This document shows, in pieces, positions 43,217-51,078 of a stretch of DNA of 53,954 nt (its first letter is position 1; each line of letters opens with the position of its first letter). Under the pieces are notes generated by a model. It was not told the origin of the DNA. It saw only the letters and a list, made by a program, of their open reading frames with translations, and did no database searches. Source of the DNA: DASVXQ01 sp046727955 (lineage in GTDB: Bacteria > Actinomycetota > CALGFH01); the NCBI GenBank assembly GCA_046727955.1, contig JBKPDO010000100.1, positions 1 to 53,954 on the forward strand, read 5' to 3'. The position numbers were made by a program, and so were the translations under genes.

Positions 43217-45907
43217 ATGCCGTTCGTTGCGAAATCCGCAGCGCCGTGTGGGTCGAACCTGACCGCCTGGAACCCGGTCTACGACCAGGCCGCTAGCGGC
43301 GGAATCACCCTCCTCACCGCACCCCCTGGCTATCTGCTCAGCGAGGATCTCGCCGCGAGCGTAGCGCGGCGCGGCCGCAGCGCGATCTGGCTGCGGCTCG
43401 GCCCGGAGGACCATGACCCCGGCACCTTGCTCGCCTCCCTGGTCGACGCGGCGCGGCGCCACTACCCCGCGCTCGGCCCCGCGACCGCCGAGCTGATGCG
43501 GCGGGAACCGGGGCCGGTCGTGGGATGGCCAGCTTTGTTCGACCAGCTCGCCGCCGAGTTCGACGCCGTCGGCATGGCGGGCACGCTGGTCGTCGAGCAC
43601 GTCCACCATCTGGATCAAGCCCACGCTGCGCTCGGACTGCTCGCCACCCGCTTGTTCCCCACGCTGCCGCCAGCGATGCCACGCATCCTCACCAGCCATC
43701 GGGAGCTGCCACCCGCCGCCCTACCACCCGGGGCCACGCGCTGGTCGGCCAGCCACTTACGCATCGATCCCGCCGTCGCGCTAGAGCGCATCGCCCACGA
43801 GGCACCCGGCCTCAGCGACGGGGGTCTCCGCCACGCCGCCGCGCTCTGCCAGGGCCGCGCCGCCGCGCTCGACGCGCTCCACGCTGCGGCCACGCTGCTC
43901 GGCGTCCGCTTCGTCGATAGTGTGCTGCGGCGTGCTGCAAGCCTGCACGACCTGCTCAGCATGCTCGCCGGGGCATGGCTCGCCATGCTCGACCCGGCCG
44001 CGCAGCGCGCCCTCGGCCTCGGGCTACGGCTTGGGTATGTGCACTCGACGCTGCTCGACGCGGCCCTGGGCGGCGCGCGGCTGCCCCAGGGTCCCTGGCT
44101 GCAGGCGCTCGCCAGCGGCTGGTGGCGCGTCCGCACCGAGTGGCGCGCGCCGCTGCGCGCCGCCCTAGGCTCGTGCAACCTGCCCGACCGGACCGCCCTG
44201 CGCCGCGCGGCCGAGCACCTCGCCGCCGACGGCGCGATCGAGCAGGCGGTCCCGCTCTACCTTGAACTCGGCGACCCCGACGGAGCGGTGCAGGCCATCG
44301 CCAGCATGGCCGGGCAACTGCTCGATCTGGGCCAGTGGGAGCTACTCGCCGAGTGGCTCGACCGGATTCCCGACCGCCTCCTCCAGCGCGAACCGAGCAT
44401 GGTCTACTGGCAGGCCGAGATCCACGCCGCGCTCGGGCGGACCGAGCTGGCCGAGCGTCGCTTCGCACTGGCCGCGTCGCTGTTCGGCAGCCGGCACGAC
44501 GCCGACGGGGTGTGCCGCAGCGCACTAGCTGAAAGCGCGCTCGCCGACCGTCGGCACGACACCGCCCGGGCGGAGACCCGAGCTCTGGCGGCGAACGCGG
44601 CTGCCGAGGAGGCCGGGATCCCCTGGCACCGCATCTGGGCGGCATGGCAGCTCGGCACGCTCGCCTCCACGTCGGGTCGACTCGCCGACGCCACCACCTA
44701 CTTCAGCCGCGCCGCGGCACTGGCCACGCAAGCGGGCCAGGCACCCGCCATGGTTGAGTTCCTCGCCGAGGCCGAAACACTCGCGACGCGGTTGCAGGGG
44801 TTGCAGCAGGAGCGGGAGCGACACCGCGCCGCCGGCCTCGCACTCGAGGATGCGGAGCGCGAGGTGCGAGTCCGGCTGACCGCGCTTCTCGACCCGTCTC
44901 TCGAGCGGGCGCGGACGCTCACCGCTCACCACGGCTGGTCGCAGACCCCGGTCGCCCTCAAGGTCTCAGTCCCGGCGCCGGAGCCCGAGCCCGCCCCCGC
45001 CGCTACCCGCTGGTGGTCCCGCCTACGCCGCCGCCGCGTCATCGTCGGGCCCGCGGCGCGCCCTCCCGCCGTGCCGCGCGAGCCCGCGAGCGTCCCCGCA
45101 AGGCACGGGCCGCACCCGCAGCCGGCGGGCGCCACACACCGCGCCGCGCCGACGCTCTCGGCGCACCTGCTTGGCCGACTGCGGGTGACGCTCGACGACT
45201 CGCCCGTCGACGAATGGCCGAGCGGCCGCGGCCGCTCGCTGTTCGGCTACCTGCTCACCCATCGCGAGCCGTGGCCGTCCCGCGAGGTGCTGATGAGCCT
45301 GTTCTGGCCCAACTCGACCCCCGAAGCGGCTCGCAACAGCCTGAACGTGGCAGTCCACGGCCTGCGGCGAACCTTGGGCGCCACGGCCGATGTCCCCATC
45401 GTCTTGTTCCAGGCGGACAGCTACCGCCTGTACCCGGATCTGGAGCTGTGGCTCGACGTTGACGAGTTCGAGCGGCATGTGGAGGCCGGACGGCGGCTCG
45501 AGGCGGCTGGGGACCTCCCCGCGGCGAGCGGCGAGTACGAGCTGGCCGCCGCCCTGTACCAGGGAGACCTCCTCGCCGACGACCCCTACGAGGAGTGGCT
45601 GCTGCTCGATCGCGAGCGCCTGCGGGTCGCTTTCCTCGACGTCCTCGACCGACTCAGCCACCTGTACTTCAGCCAGCAGCGTTACGCCCCGTGCGCCACG
45701 CTGTGCCTCCGCATCCTCGAGCGGGACCCGTGCCGCGAGGATGCCCACCGCCGCCTGATGCGCTGCTACGACCGCCAGGGCCAACCGCACCTCGCGCTGC
45801 GCCAGTATCGCGTGTGCGCCGAGACGCTCCGTGCGGAGCTGGACGTCGACCCGGCTCCCGCCACCGCCGCGCTCTGTGAGCGGATCCGCGCCGGGGAGCC
45901 GACGTAG
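43217..45907 (+). CDS. Large STAND-like/BTAD transcriptional regulator with degenerate P-loop
   Basis: An 896-residue protein. The N-terminal ~330 residues follow the MalT/STAND ATPase pattern (ITLLTAPPGYLLSEDL, LVVEHVHHLDQAHAALGLLA, RILTSHRELPPAALPPG). The P-loop lacks the G-K-S/T and the Walker B Asp is not clear, so ATP hydrolysis is doubtful. The middle (~340-600) is TPR-like (LYLELGDPDGAVQAIASMAG, AEIHAALGRTELAERRFALA). From ~646 comes an OmpR/SARP winged helix (AHLLGRLRVTLDDSPVDEWP, LFWPNSTPEAARNSLNVAVH), then a BTAD domain (DEFERHVEAGRRLEAAGDLP, LYFSQQRYAPCATLCLRILE). ATG 43217 after GGGGGGA. It probably activates nearby cargo genes. Confidence 0.82.
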   Translation: MPFVAKSAAPCGSNLTAWNPVYDQAASGGITLLTAPPGYLLSEDLAASVARRGRSAIWLRLGPEDHDPGTLLASLVDAARRHYPALGPATAELMRREPGPVVGWPALFDQLAAEFDAVGMAGTLVVEHVHHLDQAHAALGLLATRLFPTLPPAMPRILTSHRELPPAALPPGATRWSASHLRIDPAVALERIAHEAPGLSDGGLRHAAALCQGRAAALDALHAAATLLGVRFVDSVLRRAASLHDLLSMLAGAWLAMLDPAAQRALGLGLRLGYVHSTLLDAALGGARLPQGPWLQALASGWWRVRTEWRAPLRAALGSCNLPDRTALRRAAEHLAADGAIEQAVPLYLELGDPDGAVQAIASMAGQLLDLGQWELLAEWLDRIPDRLLQREPSMVYWQAEIHAALGRTELAERRFALAASLFGSRHDADGVCRSALAESALADRRHDTARAETRALAANAAAEEAGIPWHRIWAAWQLGTLASTSGRLADATTYFSRAAALATQAGQAPAMVEFLAEAETLATRLQGLQQERERHRAAGLALEDAEREVRVRLTALLDPSLERARTLTAHHGWSQTPVALKVSVPAPEPEPAPAATRWWSRLRRRRVIVGPAARPPAVPREPASVPARHGPHPQPAGATHRAAPTLSAHLLGRLRVTLDDSPVDEWPSGRGRSLFGYLLTHREPWPSREVLMSLFWPNSTPEAARNSLNVAVHGLRRTLGATADVPIVLFQADSYRLYPDLELWLDVDEFERHVEAGRRLEAAGDLPAASGEYELAAALYQGDLLADDPYEEWLLLDRERLRVAFLDVLDRLSHLYFSQQRYAPCATLCLRILERDPCREDAHRRLMRCYDRQGQPHLALRQYRVCAETLRAELDVDPAPATAALCERIRAGEPT

Positions 45908-45932
45908 AAGTAGTGCTAGCCGTTCGAAGACG

Positions 45933-46871
45933 TCACGTCCCGACCGGCGCGGGCTGGGTGGGAGCGTTGGCGACCTGGATGAGGTCCCCTGACGCGTCTC
46001 GGCGGTACAGGGGTTGCGCTTCGGGGGCGTGGTCGGCTGGGTAGACGGCCACAGCTACCACAAGGCGGTAGAGGCCCGGGCGCAAGGGCGGGCCGGTCAG
46101 TTCGACCGAGAGCGGATCGTTGACACGAACGGTTCCGTGCGTGGTGCCGAGGGGCCAGCGTTGGTTGTCGCCGAGCTTGCTGCGGGCTGCGATGTCGGCG
46201 GTGAAGTCGACGGTGGCAGCGTGGGGCGTGTCGGTTGGCTCAACGCGCAGGGTGAGCCGGACGGAGATTGGCTCGTCGGGGCGGCGGATGTCGCCGCGTT
46301 GGCCGTCGCGGATGGAGGTGAGTTCCTCGATACGCAGAGAGGGGGGCGGCAGGTCTGTGGATGGGGTGGCGGCTGGCGGCTGGCTCGTGGATGGGGGGGC
46401 GGGTGGTTTGAGATCGGCGGCATCGGTGGGCTGCCGGGCGGCAGTGGGCGGGATCCGGTGGCGCAGGAGCGTCAGCAGCCGGTCCTCGTCCCACCCCGGC
46501 CAGGTGTCGTCGGTGTCTGTCTGGTGATGATGAACCTTGGTGCGGCGCACGCCGAGGTCGGGGTCGAGGAGCAGTTCGACGTGGAAGGAGGCGTAGCGCT
46601 GGCTGGGCTCGGCTGCTTCGGGTGGGGGCCCGGCGAGCTGGCGTGCCTGCCCGATCCAATCCTGGCTAGCGATGCGTTCGGCGGACACCCCGGTCACGTC
46701 GGCGAGAGCCGCAGCGATCTCTTCCGGAGTGCGCCCGGCGAGGTCCTGGTAGGTGAGGATACCCGCGTCGTGGAGGCGCCGTTCGAGTGCCGGGCCGATT
46801 CCGGCGATCCTCCGGAAGTCGTCGCCAGGCTGGCCGGTGGGGTTGGACTTGGGGCGATCACGTTGAGGCAT
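45933..46871 (-). CDS. Helix-hairpin-helix protein with proline-rich linker and beta-rich C-terminus
   Basis: A 312-residue protein. Residues ~15-75 form a DUF4332-like HhH module: DDFRRIAGIGPALERRLHDA, GILTYQDLAGRTPEEIAAAL, then SAERIASQDWIGQARQLAGP. A Pro/Thr/Ser-rich linker (~145-180) separates it from a beta-rich C-terminal domain (PISVRLTLRVEPTDTPHAAT, LSVELTGPPLRPGLYRLVVA). HhH modules bind DNA or protein; the C-terminal part looks immunoglobulin-like. Convergent with the BTAD regulator (25 bp between stops). No enzyme motif and no export signal. Function unknown. Confidence 0.65.
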   Translation of the reverse strand: MPQRDRPKSNPTGQPGDDFRRIAGIGPALERRLHDAGILTYQDLAGRTPEEIAAALADVTGVSAERIASQDWIGQARQLAGPPPEAAEPSQRYASFHVELLLDPDLGVRRTKVHHHQTDTDDTWPGWDEDRLLTLLRHRIPPTAARQPTDAADLKPPAPPSTSQPPAATPSTDLPPPSLRIEELTSIRDGQRGDIRRPDEPISVRLTLRVEPTDTPHAATVDFTADIAARSKLGDNQRWPLGTTHGTVRVNDPLSVELTGPPLRPGLYRLVVAVAVYPADHAPEAQPLYRRDASGDLIQVANAPTQPAPVGT

Positions 46872-47187
46872 CGGTCCTCCTGCTCTCGCGACACGCCTGG
46901 CGAATACCAGAACTCCCTGGTGAACACTAATCTAGGATGCTCCTGGTGGGGAACCCCAGCGCCTCATGCGGCGCTAGTCGGGCACACGAGAGGTTGCACC
47001 GCGATCCCTCGGTCAGGGCTTGGCCGACAGGGTCCTGCATCGCCCGACCGCTGGAGGCGGGCGTGAGCCAGAAGCGTCGCGTGTTGCCGACGCAGTCATT
47101 CCCGCCGCCCCGCGCTTGGCGGCGAGGCGGCAGGGAACGAAAGTCGGGGCTGATCGCTGGCCTCGCTGCACAACGCCGACGTCGCGT
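46872..47187. other. Spacer, nothing recognised
   Basis: Holds the promoter region of the HhH gene on the minus strand; no gene-like frame or notable repeat. Confidence 0.4.
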
Positions 47188-47766
47188 TCAGGAGGCAGCC
47201 ACCACCCTGTCAGGAGGCGGGCAGAAGGGCGCGTTCTCGTCGAAGAACACCAGGACGGGGATTGCCGCGTAGCCCAACGTGTCGTGCAGCAGGGGGCCCG
47301 GCTGCTCACAGGACCCCGTGGCGAGGGTGATGACGACGACCAGGTTGTAGACACCGGGTGTGACCGACCCGGCCGGGAAGGTGAAGGTGTACTCGTAACA
47401 GCGCTGGCTCGTATCGTCGACCTGCACGATCGGCTGGCTGTCCACCGACACCCGCGCCGAGCCAAGCAGCCCGTGAGTGGTCCCCACCCCATCGATGTCG
47501 TCGATGAAGACCTGCACGCACCAGCAGCCGCACAGCGCGGCGGCGAAGGGGCCGCAGATACACCATTCGACTTTGACGACCCAGGGGTCGGTCGTCTCCA
47601 CGATCCGGATCCGCTCGGGTGCGCCGCCGACGATCTCGGTTGGGTCGAAGACGTCCGCCGTGATACTGGCGTCCAGCGGGTGCGGCGGGGGGAAGTCCGA
47701 TCCTGGGGTGATGAAGCCCGAGAGGACGCTGAAGTCCTGTGGTTGCGGGCACGGAGGTGCTGCCAT
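47188..47766 (-). CDS. Cysteine-rich beta-sandwich-like protein of unknown function
   Basis: A 192-residue protein without a signal peptide. Beta-prone segments (PLDASITADVFDPTEIVGG, RIRIVETTDPWVVKVEWCIC, CVQVFIDDIDGVGTTHGLLG, YEYTFTFPAGSVTPGVYNLV) suggest an Ig-like fold. Cys cluster CICGPFAAALCGCWCVQ in the centre and further Cys at SCEQPG and FCPPP. GAGGAG lies upstream of the ATG. It shares the GVYNLVVVITL/GLYRLVVAVAV type of strand with the HhH protein's C-terminus, on the same strand, so the two may work together. No known family. Confidence 0.6.
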   Translation of the reverse strand: MAAPPCPQPQDFSVLSGFITPGSDFPPPHPLDASITADVFDPTEIVGGAPERIRIVETTDPWVVKVEWCICGPFAAALCGCWCVQVFIDDIDGVGTTHGLLGSARVSVDSQPIVQVDDTSQRCYEYTFTFPAGSVTPGVYNLVVVITLATGSCEQPGPLLHDTLGYAAIPVLVFFDENAPFCPPPDRVVAAS

Positions 47767-48148
47767 TTTCTCCTCCTCGGCGAGGTGGCGCGTAGCCAGC
47801 TCTGGTCCATCTGCTCTGCCGGCACCCCGATGGTCGCAACCGGGCGCTTAACCAACGTCGTCTGAGCGCTTAATCTCAGCGTCGCTCAAATTAAGTTCGT
47901 CCCTAATCCGGCAATAGGACCAATCGAAAAGGCACAAACCTGGCTATCGTCACAACTCCACAGCGATGAGCGCGGCTCGCCCTGGGAGCCGGCAGCGGAA
48001 GCCCCTGCGAGGACGGTGCCGGCAGCAGGGCGAGCGCGGCGAGCAGGTAGGCGGCGTGGATGCCAGAAACGAACGCGCCAGCGACCGGTGCAGCGGACAG
48101 GCGCCGCCGCCGGTACTGTGTAGTACTGCCTTCGACTGGGCTGTTCGT
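47767..48148. other. Spacer, nothing recognised
   Basis: No convincing gene on either strand. Includes a short AT-rich patch at 47870-47960. Confidence 0.4.
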
Positions 48149-48849
48149 CTACAGGCGATCCCCGGGCGAAAAGCGGCGGTGCGCCTCCCGGGCGCGGGCG
48201 TCGGCCGCGGAGGCGCCGTGGCGGCGCAGCATCGCCTCGGAGCGCCAGCCGGCAAGCCGCATCAGGTCGGTCCCTTCGCCGCCGGCAGCGCGCCATAGGT
48301 GCGCGAAGGTGTGGCGGAACTGGTGTGGGTGCAGTCCCTCGATGCCGGCCTGCCGACCGCGACGGCGAACGAGCTGCGCAATGCCGGAGTCGGTGATCGG
48401 ACCCTTGGGGCCAATCCAGAGGGCTGCTGCGGCGGCATGACGGTGGCGAGCACGTGCCCGCAGGTACCGGTCAAGGGCTTGGGTGGTCTTGCGGCCAAAC
48501 GGCAGGGCGCGGTCCCGGCCACCCTTGCCGCGCACCCATATGACGCTGTAGTCGAAGTCCACATCCTCGACGCGCATCGCGGCGACCTCCGCGCGACGCG
48601 GGCCAGCGTCGAGCAGCACTCGGATCAAAGCGGTGTCGCGGCGGGCCTCAAAGTCACGTCCCGCGCAGGCGTCCAGGAGGCGGCGCAGCGCCGCGTCGTC
48701 AAGCACGGGAACAGGCTGCTCGGGGACGGCGGGTGGCTTGAGCTTCGCCATCGGGTTGGCAGCGATCTCGCCCTCATCTTCCAGCCAGCGGTAGAAGACG
48801 CGCAGGCTGCGGTAGCGGTTGGCGGCCGTGCCTGGCTTGCGCGGAGCTT
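48149..48849 (-). pseudogene. Tyrosine integrase relic with catalytic Tyr replaced by His
   Basis: The C-terminal catalytic domain is complete (RRDTALIRVLLDAGPRRAEV with the first Arg, GKGGRDRALPFGRKTTQALD, HPHQFRHTFAHLWRAAGGEG, LMRLAGWRSEAMLRRHGASA). The nucleophile position is His178 counted from MAKLKPP (codon CAC at 48220-48218; the neighbour integrase has Tyr). Upstream codons still encode NRYRSLRVFYRWLEDEGEIA, but the N-terminal SAM-like domain ends near 48849, where another gene relic begins on the other strand. Truncated and lacking the nucleophile, it cannot recombine. It is clearly paralogous to the intact integrase at 49154-50056. Confidence 0.85.
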
Positions 48850-49041
48850 GCCAAAGTATATGTCGTCGCTGCCGAGATCGATCAGGCTGCGGCGACAGCG
48901 ATTCGGACGCTGGAGCTTGCCCGCGTGACGGTCAGCCTGCGCAACGAGCAGCGAGTTCGAGAGACGCGACGGATGCTCCAACCTTGGGCGAACCGACCTT
49001 CTGTAGTGGAATTAGATGAGCGGCTGAGGGAGGCAGTTTAG
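48850..49041 (+). pseudogene. 3' fragment of an XRE-TPR-type regulator
   Basis: Sixty-three codons ending in TAG: AKVYVVAAEIDQAAATAIRT, LELARVTVSLRNEQRVRETR, MLQPWANRPSVVELDERLRE. The R-V-R-E-x-R-R-x-L-x-P-W-x-x-x-x-x-V-x-E-L-D-E-R-L ending is characteristic of the C-terminus of actinobacterial XRE-TPR regulators. No N-terminal part is present. Abuts the truncated integrase, indicating a deletion or recombination junction at about 48849. Confidence 0.6.
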
Positions 49042-49153
49042 CCGGGGACCGTACAACCGCCCCAAGCCTGGAACGGAGAGCAACTCGTGCTCTTTGTCTC
49101 CGTCTCGGTGCTGTTGCTGGGCATGTCGTGCCCGTCACGATCCGCGAGCGCTA

Positions 49154-50056
49154 TCAGATCCGGTCGCCAAGTGTCATCCGTCGGTACGCTTCGCGAGCGC
49201 GCCTCTCAGCAGTGGCCTTGGCGTAGCGGTCCAGCATCGCACGGGACTTCCAACCGGCCAGGCGCATAAGGTCGCCCTCTGTGCCACCTGCACCGAGCCA
49301 GGAGTCAGCGAAGGTATGCCGGAGTTGGTGAGGATGGAGGCGAAGTCCTACGGAGGCGCCGCGGTCAGCCACCACCTGGTAGACGCCCGAGGGAGTAATG
49401 GCGCCCGCTCGGCCGATCCAGAGGTTTGGCAAATGCGCGTGCGGCTGCCCGGTCCGGGCGCGAAGGTAACGGTCTAGGGCGAGGGTGGTCTTACGACCAA
49501 AGGGAACGAGGCGCTCGCGGCTGCCCTTCCCGAGCACCCTGACCACTTGGTCATCGAGATCAAGATCATCGAGCATGATACCCGCGCACTCTGACACCCG
49601 TACCCCTGTGTCCATGAGTAGACGGATGATGGCGGTGTCCCGGCGGGCCGGGAAGTCCCGACCCTCGCAGGCTTTCAACAGCCGGCGTAGCTGATCGTCG
49701 CCCAGAACCGGGGGCGGCTCCTCGGGGATCTGTGGAGGGTTGATGCCAACCATTGGGCTGACCCCTAGCTCGCCCTCGTTGACCGCCCACTTGAAGAACG
49801 CCCGGAGACCCCGGTAGCGGTTGTGTGCGGTGGCAGGCTTCAAGCGGTCGAGCTGATCACCGATGAACGCCGCGATATGATCGCGCGTGATCGCGGTCAC
49901 AGTTAGTGAGTCGCCACGCTGAGCCAGGAACTCAGCGAGCAGCCTGACTGCATCGGTATAGGCCGCGACCGTCCGCTCGCTCTTGTTCTCTGCCCGGAGG
50001 ATGCGGCGGAAGCTCGCGTTCAAGGCAACGAGATCTGCGCCTGACGGCTGGCTCAT
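49154..50056 (-). CDS. int: Tyrosine-type site-specific integrase
   Basis: A 300-residue integrase, complete. N-terminal SAM-like domain (SERTVAAYTDAVRLLAEFLA, NRYRGLRAFFKWAVNEGELG) and catalytic domain with R153 (DTGVRVSECAGI), K177 (VLGKGSRERLVPFGRKTT), H243-x2-R246 (HPHQLRHTFADSWLGAGG), W269 and nucleophile Y278 (AGWKSRAMLDRYAKATAERR). ATG at 50056. It lies about 110 bp from the 3' end of tRNA-Arg(CCT), whose 3' half is the 43-bp att repeat, so it most likely integrates and excises the 27-kb element. No excisionase was identified. Confidence 0.92.
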   Translation of the reverse strand: MSQPSGADLVALNASFRRILRAENKSERTVAAYTDAVRLLAEFLAQRGDSLTVTAITRDHIAAFIGDQLDRLKPATAHNRYRGLRAFFKWAVNEGELGVSPMVGINPPQIPEEPPPVLGDDQLRRLLKACEGRDFPARRDTAIIRLLMDTGVRVSECAGIMLDDLDLDDQVVRVLGKGSRERLVPFGRKTTLALDRYLRARTGQPHAHLPNLWIGRAGAITPSGVYQVVADRGASVGLRLHPHQLRHTFADSWLGAGGTEGDLMRLAGWKSRAMLDRYAKATAERRAREAYRRMTLGDRI

Positions 50057-50165
50057 GGACGCAAAGTTATCGTGTCTTCAAGCGCTGTGCAAGCTTCAGG
50101 GCCGGATGAAGCCTCCTCAGGCAGAGGCTTCATCCGGCCCTTGAGCTGGGACAATGAGGCTGATG

Positions 50166-50208
50166 GTGCCCTGGGCGCGACTCGAACGCGCGACCTACTG
50201 CTTAGGAG
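50166..50208. repeat. Attachment-site repeat (att), right copy within tRNA-Arg
   Basis: 43 bp identical to 23163-23205, covering the tRNA from the anticodon loop through T-arm and acceptor 3' strand plus one base. Confidence 0.92.
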
Positions 50209-50239
50209 GCAGTTGCTCTATCCGCTGAGCTACCAGGGC
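50167..50239 (-). tRNA. tRNA-Arg, anticodon CCT
   Basis: A 73-nt cloverleaf on the minus strand. Acceptor GCCCTGG pairs with CCAGGGC plus discriminator A. The D arm reads GCTCAGCGGATAGAGC, the anticodon stem ACTGC/GCAGT encloses CT-CCT-AA, and the T arm is GCGCG-TTCGAGT-CGCGC. Anticodon CCT reads AGG (Arg). No CCA follows in the genome. The 3' half is supplied by the integrated element's att site, so the tRNA stays functional. Confidence 0.95.
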
Positions 50240-50540
50240 TCCTCAGGAGGGTCGAAGTGGGCCTCTGAGCTGCGGGTTCTTCTCCCCTGCGTTGGCGTGA
50301 GGCTGGCACATGCTGCAATAGCAGATACCTTTCCGCCGCTACCCCAGCGCGGTGCCAGGATAGACGCTCTTGCTCACTCCTTCATGGGCGGGGCCTGGCA
50401 TCAGTGCCCTCCCCATCGTGGCCGTGGTTGGCAACGACCCAGGTTGTCGATAGAGAGTGGAAGCATCCCCCCGGCCGCTTTGGTGGCTGGGTGCGAGGCC
50501 CGCTCCGGCGGGCCTCTGCGTTTCGGCATCCTTTATCGCC
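50240..50540. other. Spacer between tRNA-Arg and the NYN relic
   Basis: No gene recognised. Contains a hairpin near its right end, listed separately. Confidence 0.4.
50495..50516. terminator. Terminator-like hairpin
   Basis: gaggcccgc (50495-50503) pairs perfectly with gcgggcctc (50508-50516) around a TCCG loop, followed on the plus strand by TGCGTTT. It also lies 25 bases 3' of the minus-strand NYN gene. Confidence 0.6.
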
Positions 50541-50930
50541 CTACCAGCGCGCCGGCTTGTGGATCTTCCCGTTGGCGTCCGTGAGCACTTGGGGGAACTG
50601 GCAGGCCCGGAGGGCCGACTTTCGGATCTGCTTGAAGAAGGTTGGCTGCAACGCTCGGCTTCGGCGCTGCGGTGGGTGCGGGTTGACGATCCCGACGGTC
50701 AGGCCAAGCTCGCGTTGCGCGACAGTAATCGGCTCCTTGAGATCGGAGTCGTTCGAGATGACCACGGCGGCCTCACAGCCCTGCTTGAACGCATCGAGCA
50801 GCAGGTAGGTCGCCAGGTTGACGTCGGAGCCTTCTCCTCGGTCTTGATCACCTCGACAGTTACTCGACAGTTACTGGTCCACCGGGGCCGGGGATTGGCC
50901 AGGCGCATCCGGACCGGGTGGCGGCCTCCC
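50541..50930 (-). pseudogene. NYN/PIN-like RNase domain protein, twice frameshifted and 5'-truncated
   Basis: The C-terminus is clear: VVISNDSDLKEPITVAQREL, GLTVGIVNPHPPQRRS, ALQPTFFKQIRKSALRACQF, PQVLTDANGKIHKP. This is the NYN (DUF88/LabA-like) pattern, with S-N-D-S-D carrying the acidic metal-binding residues. Upstream, a missing G near 50823 separates it from VEVIKTEEK in the next frame. A perfect 11-bp tandem duplication (50853-50863, 50864-50874) shifts that again from IPGPGGPVTVEV. The N-terminal ~90 residues, with the first catalytic Asp, are not found. Non-functional as sequenced. Confidence 0.7.
50853..50874. repeat. Perfect 11-bp tandem duplication in the NYN gene
   Basis: Two copies of tcgacagttac; removing one joins the frame that encodes IPGPGGP to VTVEVIKTEE. 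Confidence 0.9.
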
Positions 50931-51078
50931 CTTTGCATTCCTGCTGGCATGCTCAGTGATCTGCTTCGACGCGCTCCAACAGCCGCCATGGTGACCCTGG
51001 TGCGCGTCCTGCCCGGGCCAGCAAGCCATACGCTCAGCGCCGGATTGTCGACGGTCGGCTCATGCTAGGGTCCACCAC

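Larger units (their letters stand above)
23163..50208. mobile_element. 27-kb integrative mobilizable/conjugative element in tRNA-Arg(CCT)
   Basis: Bounded by 43-bp direct repeats, with an intact tyrosine integrase immediately 3' of the reconstituted tRNA, a MobF relaxase at the opposite end and a VirD4-type coupling protein, Prim-Pol and DUF2637 gene in an operon. No VirB4, VirB6 or FtsK/TraB-like pump gene was found. It therefore appears to rely on another element's transfer channel, or to use an unrecognised one. Internal IS1182 unit and several gene relics show later modification. Confidence 0.85.
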
